Positions 18,461 through 27,247 of a stretch of DNA of 64,000 bases are shown here, one piece after another. A program made the position numbers and the translations under genes. Every line of letters starts with the position of its first letter. The first letter of the stretch is position 1. Origin of the DNA: Nitrobacter sp039808345. GTDB lineage: Bacteria > Pseudomonadota > Alphaproteobacteria > Rhizobiales > Xanthobacteraceae. The notes beneath the pieces are model-generated. The model was given only the letters and a program-made list of their open reading frames with translations. It had not been told where the DNA came from and did not search any database. Location of the stretch: positions 1,178,001 through 1,242,000 of the forward strand of contig NZ_CP181167.1 in NCBI RefSeq assembly GCF_047824785.1, given 5' to 3'.

Positions 18461-19770
18461 TTGTATCCCATACCTCCGCGCTACATTCGATCCAGCGCTA
18501 TATCGTCACCGGGATAATAGTCATGGCCGTGGTGGTTTTAGGTATCGGTGGTTGGGCGTCCACGGCTGAGTTGTCGGGAGCTGTCATCGGTCAAGGCTCC
18601 ATTATCGTCGATTCGAGTGTCAAGAAAGTACAGCATCTGACCGGCGGCGTCGTCAGCGAACTGCGTGTAAGGGATGGCGATCAGGTCAAGGCCGGAGACA
18701 TTCTGGTGCGTCTCGACCAGACCCAGACTCTCGCAAACGCGACCATTATCACGAAGAGCTATGATGAATTGCTCGCGCGCCAGGCTCGTTTAGAAGCCGA
18801 GCGGGAGGGTGCTGAGCAGGTGATTTTCCCGAGCGCCCTGCTTGATCGCGCGAAAGACATTCAATCGGAGGCGGCGCGTGCGATTGCGGCTGAACGAAGT
18901 TTGTTTGATCTTCGCCGACTGGCTCGAGAGGGACAAAAGGCGCAGTTGAAAGAGCGTGGCGCCCAATTGCGCGATGAGATCACAGGCTATATCGGACAGT
19001 TCGAGGCCAAGCGGAAGGAAGTTGGTTTCATCCATGAGGAACTAGAGGGGGTCCGGGAGCTTTGGCAGAAGAAGCTTGTGCCGATTACCCGACTGACCGC
19101 TTTGGAGCGCGACACGGCGCGTCTTGAGGGCGAGCGCAGCCAGTTGGCCGGAATGATCGCACAGGCGAAGGGCAAGATATCCGAGATTGAACTTCAAACC
19201 ATTCAGATCGACCAAGATTTGCGGACAGAGGTCGGCAAGGATCTGATCGAGGCTCGTTCGAAGATTTCCGAGCTTTCCGAGCGCAAGACTGCCGCGGTTG
19301 ATCAGCTTAATCGCATCGATATTCGCGCTCCGCAGAACGGCCGGGTTCATCAACTGATGGTACATACGATCGGTGGGGTTGTCGCGCCTGGTGAGCAGAT
19401 CATGCTGATTGTACCCGACAACGACGTTTTGGCGGTCGAGGTCAAAATTTCACCGCGCGACATCGAACAAGTCTATGTCGGTCAGTCAACGTTCATCCGG
19501 TTTGCGGCTCTTAACCAGCGGACCACACCCGAGATCGAGGGCAACGTCACTCTGGTATCGGCCGATCTAACGCAGGATCCGCGTACCGGAGCGAGCCATT
19601 ATACGGTGCGCGTGTCGCTCAAGCCGGATCAGGTTACAAGGTTGGGCGGCGCGAAGTTAGTGCCAGGTATGCCGGTTGATGTTTTCATACAAACGCCCAG
19701 CCGGACCGCCTTAGCCTATCTTATTGAGCCGCTGAGAGAACAAGCGAAGAGAGCCTTTAAGGAGCGATAG
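18457..19770 (+). CDS. prsE-like: HlyD-family periplasmic adaptor of type I secretion
   Basis: Membrane-fusion protein of 437 residues. A single N-terminal membrane helix (YIVTGIIVMAVVVLGIGGWAS) is followed by a lipoyl-like half motif (GGVVSELRVRDGDQVKAGDILVRLD), a long coiled coil (residues about 95-290) and a beta-barrel with DIRAPQNGRVHQLMVHTIGGVV. It bridges the ABC exporter and an outer-membrane TolC-type channel, which is not encoded in the window. The four-base overlap with the exporter gene indicates one operon. Confidence 0.92.
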   Translation: MIVSHTSALHSIQRYIVTGIIVMAVVVLGIGGWASTAELSGAVIGQGSIIVDSSVKKVQHLTGGVVSELRVRDGDQVKAGDILVRLDQTQTLANATIITKSYDELLARQARLEAEREGAEQVIFPSALLDRAKDIQSEAARAIAAERSLFDLRRLAREGQKAQLKERGAQLRDEITGYIGQFEAKRKEVGFIHEELEGVRELWQKKLVPITRLTALERDTARLEGERSQLAGMIAQAKGKISEIELQTIQIDQDLRTEVGKDLIEARSKISELSERKTAAVDQLNRIDIRAPQNGRVHQLMVHTIGGVVAPGEQIMLIVPDNDVLAVEVKISPRDIEQVYVGQSTFIRFAALNQRTTPEIEGNVTLVSADLTQDPRTGASHYTVRVSLKPDQVTRLGGAKLVPGMPVDVFIQTPSRTALAYLIEPLREQAKRAFKER

Positions 19771-19862
19771 GCTTGAGCGCCGTTTTGAGTATCCATCAAA
19801 CGGTTTAACCGCTAGCACCGTTGGCAAGAGAGTATGCGCTCTATCAGGCTTGCAATGAATGT

Positions 19863-20621
19863 TCAAAAACCGGATGGGGACTTTGACAACGCCCGTGTGT
19901 CGTCGTGGTGTCGCCAGCTCTGTAAATCGATAAGGGGGACGATGCTTGAACCCTCAATCGCAAGACAGGTGAGACGTCCTGTCGCAAAGGCGCCCGTATC
20001 AATATTCGCTCGATTCGAACGTATGTCGGGCGCGCGGACCGGTGTGTGGCCGTGCACGATGAATTTCTCAAATGGCTTATCCCAGGAAAGAAAATCATCG
20101 CGTATCCATAGGAGATCTTCCTCCCGCTGCTTGGCTAACGGAATTCCAGGACGGATTCCGGCATGGACAAAACAGAAGTCGCCGCAGCAGAACGACAGAT
20201 CAAGCGTTTCGAGGAAATTGAGATGCTGTGCGGGCATGGATCTAATTAGCTCGGTCGCCAGAAGGTTCTGCTCGTGGGCACTTGGATTGATTGACGGCGT
20301 CAATCCGTAGGATACCAGCGTTTCTAGGCCGCCGAAAAGCCGCCAATCCTTGAGCGACGAGGGGTCATGAAGGAAGCGGGGAACGAAGGATTCATGATTG
20401 CCCTTCAGAAACACGGCTTCACGGGAAGTGGAGCATTCCACAAGGATATCAAGAACCTTTCGGGAGTCTGGTCCGCGATCGATGTAGTCACCCAGAAAGA
20501 CTATTAGCGACCGATCTGACGGATGCCGGTTATCGTCTACTTCGATCTGGAATAGTAATTTCTCGAGGAGATCAGCGCGCCCGTGAATATCTCCAATCGC
20601 GTATATACGGACGCCGTCCAT
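19863..20621 (-). CDS. PPP-family metallophosphoesterase (serine/threonine phosphatase-like)
   Basis: Calcineurin-like phosphoesterase with all PPP signatures: GDIHGR near the N-terminus, VFLGDYIDRGPDS, LKGNHE and a later VHGHTPV, which supply the dinuclear metal ligands. The start at 20621 (MDGVRIYAIGDIHG) has AAGGACG upstream; the open frame extends 19 codons further without similarity. Bacterial members act as protein phosphatases or diadenosine tetraphosphatases. It lies at the edge of the secretion module, convergent with it, and homologues are often found beside polysaccharide genes in rhizobia; its target here is unknown. Confidence 0.85.
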   Translation of the reverse strand: MDGVRIYAIGDIHGRADLLEKLLFQIEVDDNRHPSDRSLIVFLGDYIDRGPDSRKVLDILVECSTSREAVFLKGNHESFVPRFLHDPSSLKDWRLFGGLETLVSYGLTPSINPSAHEQNLLATELIRSMPAQHLNFLETLDLSFCCGDFCFVHAGIRPGIPLAKQREEDLLWIRDDFLSWDKPFEKFIVHGHTPVRAPDIRSNRANIDTGAFATGRLTCLAIEGSSIVPLIDLQSWRHHDDTRALSKSPSGF

Positions 20622-20909
20622 AAGTTTGACGTCCTTCTTTTGTTCTGAGGTTGCGCGCAATTTCCACACAGGCGGCACCCTTAGTTTAACTATATCGTTA
20701 TTGATATCCGAGGATATTCAAGTTTCGGCGTGACGAATATTTGCTGGTCATACTAGTTAAAACTGGTGAAAGTTCGCGGCAGAAGCGTATTGATCATGCG
20801 AAGATCGCTCCATGGCTCGAACACGTTGCGTCCTGGTTGACGACCACGGCATGGTGTCGCGGAAAATTGCTACCTGATTCATCCCCTGTTTGCCTGGAAC
20901 TCATAGGAC

Positions 20910-21452
20910 ATGTCAAACGGCACACGCTTTCCAGCGCCCGGTGATACGGATGCATGGCTGGTGATTATCCGACAGTTCCTTAACGCGCTGGCGCGCCGGA
21001 AGAAGGATCGATTCAATCGCCGCGTTTCCATGGGCGATCTATTGACGGAGCGTGCCGACAACGCCGCGATGTATGGGTTCGGTGAAGGCACCACCATGTA
21101 TGATAACGTGCTCGTGCTGGGGGATGTGCGGGTAGGCCGGCACACCTGGATTGGTCCTGGATGTATTCTGGACGGATCCGGTGGAGGCCTCGAGATTGGA
21201 GACTGGTGTTCGATATCTGCGGGGGTTCAGATTTATACCCATCATACAGTAAGGCGCTCGGTGTCGCTGGGTGTTGAGCCGGTGGATTACGCGTCGACCA
21301 AGATTGGAAGCGGCGTTTATCTTGGACCGAATACGATCGTCCAGATGGGCGTCGAGATCGGCGACCAGGCCGTGATTGGTGCAAACTCGTTAGTCAACCG
21401 CAACGTTCCGCCGCGGACGAAGGTGTTTGGGGCACCGGCCCGGGTCCGCTGA
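20910..21452 (+). CDS. hexapeptide-repeat acyltransferase
   Basis: Left-handed beta-helix transferase, probably O-acetylating a sugar of the local polysaccharide. An alpha-helical N-terminal part (WLVIIRQFLNALARRKKDRF) precedes hexapeptide coils (VLVLGDVRVGRHTWIGPGCIL, GLEIGDWCSISAGVQI) and a catalytic histidine pair in YTHHTVRR; the C-terminus NVPPRTKVFGAPARVR is the typical VVAGVPA-like ending. AGGAC precedes the ATG. It is the last intact member of the polysaccharide region before the IS mosaic. Confidence 0.83.
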   Translation: MSNGTRFPAPGDTDAWLVIIRQFLNALARRKKDRFNRRVSMGDLLTERADNAAMYGFGEGTTMYDNVLVLGDVRVGRHTWIGPGCILDGSGGGLEIGDWCSISAGVQIYTHHTVRRSVSLGVEPVDYASTKIGSGVYLGPNTIVQMGVEIGDQAVIGANSLVNRNVPPRTKVFGAPARVR

Positions 21453-21581
21453 TCTCTATTGCCGCTTCGCTGCGCGAACGACGACGCTTTCACCGAATTA
21501 AACGGAGCTGTCAGCACCGCTTTAGCGTCTGATTCTCATCGGCTAGTTCAGGCCTGAACATTGCACCGACCGCAATTACTT

Positions 21582-21788
21582 CTAACAGAGCCAGCGCCGA
21601 CGGCAATGCGGAACCCGCCGCAATCTTGATCGTGACATCGCTGGTTCCTTAATTTTAGCGGCCCTAGTTCGTTTGACTACCAGATTCTGCCTACGGAGCT
21701 TGGTCCGCAGAAGGTTCAGTTGCTGCAATTCTGTCGCCAAGTTTTTTGTGCGAAGGCTTATCGTGGCAAGACGCTGTTCTGGGGACAT
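21582..21788 (-). CDS. small hypothetical protein, doubtful
   Basis: A 68-codon frame starting MSPEQRLATISLRTKNLATELQQL, very rich in Arg and Lys, lying in the 430-base gap between the acyltransferase and the SecA remnant. The first 40 residues could form an amphipathic helix, but there is no clear ribosome site and no recognised family. It may be spurious. Nothing else was seen in 21453-21884. Confidence 0.2.
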   Translation of the reverse strand: MSPEQRLATISLRTKNLATELQQLNLLRTKLRRQNLVVKRTRAAKIKEPAMSRSRLRRVPHCRRRWLC

Positions 21789-21884
21789 GCCCGTTATTCC
21801 TTCAATCGGCGGTAACCTACTGCACCAGTAAGTTAGTTTTTGCAGCGCACTAAAGGTTCAAGCTGGTTTAAAAGTTTCACGGGC

Positions 21885-22120
21885 CAGGCTAGCCGGGGCA
21901 CGGATATCCGACTTGGCGGGGAACACGCCGATGTCGCAACACGCGCCAAGGTGATTGCCGCAGGCGGGCTGCTGGTGATCGGCACCACCTATCACGATCA
22001 TCGACGGAATGGACGAACAGCTGCGCGGTCGGGCCGGACGGCAGGGCGATCCGGGGCGATCGGTCTTCCACGCCTCGCTTGACGACGAGCTCGTGAGAAC
22101 TGCCGCGATCGGCGCACCGC
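21885..22120 (+). pseudogene. SecA-like translocase fragment, frameshifted
   Basis: Two frames together give a piece of the SecA second nucleotide-binding fold: first QASRGTDIRLGGEHADVAT and AAGGLLVIGTTYHD, then, after a frameshift near 22000, MDEQLRGRAGRQGDPGRSVF and ASLDDELVR. These match the conserved GRGTDI, GGL-VIGT and QLRGRxGRQGDPG motifs of SecA (the first Gly is Ser here). Both ends are missing, and the 3' side runs into IS66/IstB fragments. It probably derives from an accessory SecA-type gene and is not functional. Confidence 0.72.
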
Positions 22121-22193
22121 CTCTAACGGAACAAGCCTCCACGATCGCCCCCTCGGTTGCGAGTCGCCTGATCGAGGCGGCGCAGAAACGGCA

Positions 22194-22283
22194 CGGTGAT
22201 AATCCATGGCGGCGAGCCACAGCACAGACCGTGTCTCCGCTCGTCGCGATCTCGGCGACAATCCGGACCTTGTCTGCGTGACC
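22194..22283 (-). pseudogene. IS66-family OrfA fragment
   Basis: About 30 codons, KVRIVAEIATSGDTVCAVAR then RHGLSP, matching the HTH-containing TnpA of IS66 elements. It is fused in frame to the truncated IstB fragment upstream, showing a junction at about 22283. Everything downstream in that frame looks like noise. Confidence 0.6.
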
Positions 22284-22748
22284 CTGATTGGCCGTGATCA
22301 GCATCGAGCGTCGCTCGTAGCGTGCGCTGATGAGTTCGAACAGCACGCTGGTCTCGGCCTGATCCTTGGTGACATAAGCGAGATCGTCAAGGATCATGAG
22401 ATCGAAGCGATCGAGACGACTGATGGCCGCCTCGAGGTTGAGCTCACGTCGCGCCACCTGGAGCTTTTGCACGAGATCGGTGGTGCGGGTGAACAGGACG
22501 CGCCATCCGTTCTCAATGAGGGCGAGGCCGATCGCTGCCGCCAAGTGGCTCTTGCCGCCGCCGGGCGGGCCGAACAGGAGCAGATTGGCGCCCTTGCCCA
22601 ACCAGCCATCGCCGGCGGCAAGTGCGGTCACCTGTGCCTTGGAGATCATCGGCACGGCCTCGAAGTCGAAGTTGTCGAAGGTCTTTCCGGCAGGCAGCCG
22701 CGCCTCAACCAGGTGGCGTTCGATGCGAGCACAGAGCCCAAACGTCAC
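22284..22748 (-). pseudogene. IstB-like ATPase fragment (IS21 family)
   Basis: About 155 residues of an IS21-type transposition helper ATPase: NLLLFGPPGGGKSHLAAAIG is Walker A, DLMILDDLAYVTKD is Walker B and SARYERRSMLITANQ is the sensor region, where similarity stops abruptly. The N-terminal helical domain is missing upstream and the C-terminus is replaced by IS66 sequence, so it is a truncated relic. It is distinct from the intact istB at 52199. Confidence 0.75.
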
Positions 22749-22817
22749 ATCACAATCGATTCATCAATCACAGGACGTGCTATAGATGAGATCTCCTTGT
22801 CGCTTACGGTCCACAAG

Positions 22818-22987
22818 ATGTAGAAGGTGCCGTTGAGCACTTCGCGTACATTGACCGAGCGCTTGCGACCGCCGTGTCTGGCAGGCGGGATCATCGGCTC
22901 CACGATCGACCATTCGGCGTCGGTGAGGTCGCTTGGATAACGCAGGCCGCTGCGGTCGGCGGCGCGGCGCTGTTCAGGTGTCCCCAT
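22818..22987 (-). pseudogene. IS5-family transposase N-terminal fragment
   Basis: Reads MGTPEQRRAADRSGLRYPSD then LTDAEWSIVEPMIPPARHGG up to FYILWT, the N-terminal DUF4096-type domain of IS5/IS427 transposases. After LWT the sequence is unrelated, so the element is 3'-truncated. It adjoins the IstB fragment, adding to the IS mosaic. Confidence 0.75.
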
Positions 22988-23531
22988 CGGGCGCTCCTTC
23001 GCAAATCACGCGCCCAATAAGGAATCACATCCGATTCATCAGACTCAAGAACTTCCCGGATCGGCTCTCAGGCGGCACCAAGAACGATTTGGGTCACCGC
23101 ACGATCCATTTCCGAAATTCGCCGAATGGAAGCTTCCACAAAAAAGCCCTTTCGTCTTCAAGGCGCAGGCTTTCTTCGGTCGGTACGGTGTTGGCCGGCA
23201 CACCGGAGGCCATAGGCGAGTATGGCGGAATTGACGAAGAGGCAGAAAGTAGTGATTGTGTAGATTTATCGTAATTTCCGCGACTATATTATATTGATTC
23301 AACACCGCGCAGTAATGGTTTTGGTTTTCATATCCGGGGAAGGCTGTCTCGTCGTCCTTGCAGACTTGCGTTGCTGGAACAACCTTCCAATCAATGCCAT
23401 TGAACCCTCTGAACAGAATCCGTGCACCTATTTCCGCGATGACGGGACGGCGGAGCGGCAATGTCGGAACAAGCGCTAGACGACACTCTCTCGTGAGCCA
23501 ACGCGAAGAGTATAAGCCGGCCTCAGTGAAT
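22988..23531. other. degenerate intergenic region
   Basis: No intact gene. The part from 23300 to 23540 lies in frame with the LuxR-type HTH remnant and may be the eroded linker or N-terminal region of that regulator, but no autoinducer-binding motif could be read. A TATATTATATTG tract near 23285 resembles that near 13497. Confidence 0.35.
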
Positions 23532-23720
23532 CTGACCTCGTGAGAAATGGATGCCCTACAGTGGATGGCGGAAGGAAAAAGTGACTGGGAGATAGGCGTC
23601 ATTTTGAAGGTTTCAGAACACTTCGTCGATAAGATTGCACGTCAACTTCGCGCCAAACTGAACGCCACGAACCGCGCCCAGACGGTCGCGATTGCGCTCA
23701 GACAAAATCTGATTCGATAG
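23532..23720 (+). pseudogene. LuxR-type HTH remnant with in-frame stop
   Basis: The reading LTS-stop-EMDALQWMAEGKSDWEIG then VILKVSEHFVDKIARQLRAK and LNATNRAQTVAIAL is a clear LuxR/FixJ-type helix-turn-helix. The TGA at 23541 replaces the expected arginine in LTSRE (CGA to TGA). An ATG at 23547 could still give a 57-residue HTH-only protein, but it has no ribosome site. The N-terminal sensor domain is not recognisable upstream. In alphaproteobacteria this HTH variety (EGKSDWEIG, VDKxxRQLRxKL) belongs to acyl-homoserine-lactone regulators. It is probably a pseudogene. Confidence 0.72.
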
Positions 23721-23915
23721 GTCAAGGTACGGATTTGCGTACTTGCTCCGCCGTCTCTCCCGCGCCGTAATACGCCGGCGGCTCGCGGACTATATTAACA
23801 GGCAACTTGCGTCGATTAGATGCTTGCGTCGGTTATCTTCTTCGCAACCGCGTCTGCGATGCAGCGGACTTCGCCACCCGTTTATATCAAATGCTCTCTC
23901 AGATCGGCAGGATCA

Positions 23916-24155
23916 ATGTCAGCACTCCGGCAATATGAAGCACTTGAACAATTGATAGATGACGCCTGGGACGCAGCCCAGCGCCTGGATTTAGAGATGG
24001 TTAGATTCCTTCTCGGAATGGCGAAACTTGAGCTTTATCAGAAGGCGCAGGCCGTGATCAGTTCAAGCGCGGTCCAGGAACATGAAAAACAAATCGGCAC
24101 ATTGCCAGCCGCTATAATAGCACCAAACGTTAATGAACATGGAGTCTATAATTAG
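23916..24155 (+). CDS. small hypothetical protein
   Basis: 79 residues beginning MSALRQYEALEQLIDDAWDA, mostly helical with an acidic, Ala/Leu-rich first half (AAQRLDLEMVRFLLGMAKLEL) and a less ordered tail. The ATG has AGG four bases upstream; an ORF open from 23820 exists but the earlier part looks non-coding. It resembles small soluble proteins common in Bradyrhizobium relatives, but I cannot assign a family. The next gene at 24187 is on the same strand. Confidence 0.5.
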   Translation: MSALRQYEALEQLIDDAWDAAQRLDLEMVRFLLGMAKLELYQKAQAVISSSAVQEHEKQIGTLPAAIIAPNVNEHGVYN

Positions 24156-24186
24156 TCCTTAAGTCAATGATCACAATGGCATCAGC

Positions 24187-24543
24187 ATGGATATAGCCCT
24201 TATTTTGCTAGTTGCTAGCGCCTTGATTGGAGCAGTTGCGGGCTTGCGCTTTAAAGTCCTGGTCCTGGTGCCCATCGCATTGCTGATTGCTCTCGTTTCC
24301 GCCGCCGTTCTCCGTATGTACGGTTTTGGAGCCGGAAGTGGGATTGTCACTATAGCTGCGTGTCTGGTCCTGAGCCAGGCCGCCTACCTCCTTGTTCAGA
24401 CAAGTCCTAGATCCAGCGCTTTCGACCCATCATTTGACGATGTAACCGACGGCGTACCAAGCCCCAGCCCCGAGCAGGCCATCGATGGCGATCAAAGCGA
24501 TCATGGCGATCAAAAACCACCCGCATTCCGGCCTCTTCTTTAA
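24187..24543 (+). CDS. small membrane protein, hypothetical
   Basis: 118 residues with three hydrophobic segments (IALILLVASALIGAVAGL; VLVLVPIALLIALVSAAVL; SGIVTIAACLVLSQAAYLLV) and a hydrophilic Pro/Asp-rich tail. The membrane part looks genuine. The tail overlaps a convincing antisense gene (24430-24648), so the true C-terminus may be shorter or altered by a frameshift. Function unknown. Confidence 0.55.
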   Translation: MDIALILLVASALIGAVAGLRFKVLVLVPIALLIALVSAAVLRMYGFGAGSGIVTIAACLVLSQAAYLLVQTSPRSSAFDPSFDDVTDGVPSPSPEQAIDGDQSDHGDQKPPAFRPLL

Positions 24544-24648
24544 CCGGAGCGTTAGCGCTTTCGAACGACGTCTTTCCTTGGGTTTATTGGGACCTCCTCG
24601 CGGGAAGATCAGACTTGGTGCGTCTCGGCGAGACAATGTGTGGATCAT
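24430..24648 (-). CDS. small single-pass membrane protein, hypothetical
   Basis: 72 residues: a basic N-terminal half (RRRSKALTLRLKKRPE) followed by one strong membrane helix, CGWFLIAMIALIAIDGLLGA, and a short GAWYAVGYIVK end. The sharp basic-then-hydrophobic layout fits an inner-membrane tail-anchored protein. It overlaps the 3' end of the plus-strand gene by 114 bases, so one of the two ends is probably mis-read or the genes are truly antisense. Confidence 0.4.
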   Translation of the reverse strand: MIHTLSRRDAPSLIFPRGGPNKPKERRRSKALTLRLKKRPECGWFLIAMIALIAIDGLLGAGAWYAVGYIVK

Positions 24649-24949
24649 GCAAAAGACACCTTAAATTGTGATTTCACTGAACGTTCTGTCCAGATCAATG
24701 CGAGCGCCGCATCCGTTCGCGACGAAGGCTCAAATAAAGGTGCTACGCTACTGGAAAAAAGCAGCTTGAATTTAGCGAAAATGTGCAAGGAAGGAAACAC
24801 TTGAGTCGCGCCTGAAAATAGGACGCAGATTTTATCGGCCTCTGACGGTATCCTGTACAGAACTGATCATGTGATCGCCCAATTTTGGCCCGATGCGCCA
24901 CGCACGAACTAACTCGGGCAAGCCTTTGCAATCCCCCTTGCCCCTTGCG

Positions 24950-24992
24950 AACCCGCCGGCGGCACTTACGCGCCGGTGGGTTTTCGTTTTTC
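24950..24992 (+). terminator. Rho-independent terminator
   Basis: A 12-bp stem AACCCGCCGGCG pairing with CGCCGGTGGGTT (one G-U), 9-base loop, followed by TTCGTTTTTC. This is the strongest intrinsic terminator shape in the window. No gene ends immediately upstream on the plus strand, so it may belong to an unrecognised transcript between 24650 and 24950 or be a relic of a lost gene. Confidence 0.65.
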
Positions 24993-25672
24993 TTAGTCAC
25001 CAAAAAGGACAACGCCGCGCGGCGGAATATGTTCGCCGGGCGGCGCTGGCTTACGCACTGGGCTTTGCAATCCCCCAGCACAGGATGAGACGCTGGAACC
25101 GTTACAAAGGTTCAAGCGAACTTGTCCTGCACCACCCCGCCGATACCGACGGGGTGCGCAGGTCCGCCTACTGTCCGTGGCCAGTGAGCCTTGCTCCCAG
25201 TGAATGCCGGAGGGAGGATGATTGTTGCACATAGGCCCAATGTAGGGGCTCATCGGCGCTCAGACGAGATGGGTGTCTCCCTGCGGGACCGCGTCGGCGG
25301 TTGTGCTGCTGCCGCTTGCGCCCGGCCGGGCGCAAGGGAGGCTGCGCCATGGTGATGCCCCGGTAATTCCGACGGCTTGTCATCGTGCCCTTGCCCCCGG
25401 CAGGCTTCGCGGCTGTTCGGCTCGGTCCCGCGCATGGCGGGAAAAAGCGAAGCCAACCGAGGAAAGGGCTGGACGTCGCCGGCATGGCGGTTCGGCATAG
25501 GGTCATGGAGAAGAAGGACATCGATGAGCTGCGCGGAAAGGTGTCCTGCGCGGCCATTCTGGAGAATGCCTCCCGTAATCGGTCTGACGCCGGACTGTCG
25601 GCTGGCGCGCAGCCGATTGGCGTAGCGACGGCGGCTAGAACGTCTGCTGCGGCAACACATGGGAGGCGTTTG
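24993..25672. other. non-coding stretch including IS110 left end
   Basis: No supported protein gene, although frames are open because of the high GC content. From about 25250 the sequence probably belongs to the long untranslated left end of the IS110 element whose transposase starts at 25673, the place where IS110-group elements encode their guide (bridge) RNA. A perfect 22-base palindrome lies at 25315-25336. Confidence 0.45.
25315..25336. repeat. perfect 22-bp palindrome in the IS110 leader
   Basis: Each half is CTTGCGCCCGG and the two halves are exactly self-complementary, so the RNA could form an 11-bp hairpin. It lies about 340 bases before the transposase start, inside the presumed non-coding end of the element; it is a candidate structural part of a bridge RNA or an inverted target site. 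Confidence 0.55.
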
Positions 25673-26761
25673 ATGGAATTCTTTTGTGGCCTGGACGTTG
25701 CGATGGACGAAACAGCGATTTGCGTGGTCAACGACAAGGGCGCGATGCATTTGGAGACCTCGGCGGTGAGCGATCCGGTGGCGATCCGCGATGCGCTCAA
25801 GCCTTATCTCGGGCGGTTGCGGCGGGCCGGTCACGAGGCGGGTTCGCTGTCGCCGTGGCTGCATCCGGAGACGCTCAAACCTGGCCTGCCGGTGGTGTGC
25901 CTGGAAACCCAGCATGCGCGCGCGGCGCTGTCGGCGCAGCGCAACAAGACCGACAAAGCGGATGCGCTGAGCATTGCGCATATCATGCGCACTGGCTGGT
26001 TCCGGCAGGCGCATATCAAGAGCGAGAACTGCTACCGGATGCGGCTGTTATTGACACAGCGGCGTAACCTCAAAGCCAAATTCCTCGATCTGGAAAACAC
26101 CATCCGGCATTCGCTGGAGGCGTTCGGCATCAAGCTCGGCGGCACCTCGCGCGGCACCTTCGATCAGGCCGTGCGCGAGGCGGTGGCGCAGGATGCGCTT
26201 ACCGCGGAGCTGATGGATGCGATGCTGACGGCACGGGCGATGCTGTGGAAGCAGTATTGCCGGCTGCACGATCTGGTGGTGCGGTTTGTCGCCTGCAACG
26301 AGTTGTGCCGGCGCTTTATGCAGATTCCCGGCGTCGGTCCGGTAACGGCGCTGAGCTTCATGACGGCGATCGACGATCCGTCACGGTTCCGCCGTTCGCG
26401 CGATGTTGCGGCCTAGCTCGGATTGACGTCGCGACGCTGGCAGTCCGGCACGTCGATCGACGTGCAGGGCCGGATCAGCAAGGCCGGCGATCCGGATGTG
26501 CGACGCGCGCTCTATGAGGCGGCGTCGGCGCTGCTGACGCGGTTTAAGCGCAAGGACAAGGTCAAGACCTGGGGCCAGCAGATCGCCAAGCGGTCGTGTC
26601 ATCGCAAGGCCTGCGTCGCGGTGGCGCGCAAGCTGGCGGTGATTATGCATGCGATGTGGATCGGCGGCACCTTCTATGTCGGCGATACGGCTTTGAGCGA
26701 ACAGGATGTTGCCGCACGCGCGGCGGTGAAGGACCGCAAGCTGCTGGGAGCGTATCGATGA
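25673..26761 (+). pseudogene. IS110-family transposase with internal amber codon
   Basis: DEDD transposase, 362 codons. The start MEFFCGLDVAMDETAICVV has GGAGG upstream and carries the first catalytic Asp; RNKTDKADALSIAHIM has the later acidic residues, and QIPGVGPVTALSF begins the C-terminal IS116/IS110/IS902 domain. The frame is interrupted by TAG at 26414, after FRRSRDVAA, where relatives have AYLGLT; translation then resumes in the same frame (LGLTSRRWQS, GRISKAGDPDVRRALYEAA, HRKACVAVARKLAVIMHAMW). A single substitution (Tyr codon to TAG) explains it. Non-functional unless the amber codon is suppressed. Confidence 0.88.
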
Positions 26762-27247
26762 ACAGTGTGCAACACGAGGTATTGCAACCGCACGTCATGG
26801 CGGCGACGGCCTTTTGAACAATGGAGCTCCGCGCGAGCGGATGAGGACTGGTGCAGACCGAGGACGACGGGACGCACGTTGTCTTGCCTGTGGCCGGACG
26901 CCGGATGGCGTCTTCGGACCACGCCGGATTGCCTGTGATGATGCCCCGTGAATCCGATGAAGAGATGCGCCGCGACGGCTCAAACGCTGCCGAGTCCGAT
27001 CGAAACAAAAGTCCATGGGATTCTGCCTTCTTCATCGTCTAGCGTAATGGTGCCGGAGCAAGAAGATCGGTCTGATACCCCAACGTTTGCATGTCCGTGT
27101 TCGCTCCAGCAGCAACGTCTCAGTCTGCAAACCGCGCTAGGATATCCTTGGAATTCGAGTCTTCATTTCGCCGCGCAGAGCCTTTGATTTGCAGTTGTAA
27201 TTACTTCAGTCAAGCTTCGAACTTCGGCGTAAACGCAAGCCTAAGCA
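26762..27247. other. intergenic, no gene seen
   Basis: The first part probably contains the right end of the IS110 element. The remaining 400 bases hold only short open frames without family similarity or ribosome sites. Confidence 0.4.

Noticed and set aside
24860..25000. Possible tRNA gene ahead of the terminator at 24950
   Set aside because: No cloverleaf, T-loop GTTCGA motif or acceptor pairing could be drawn.
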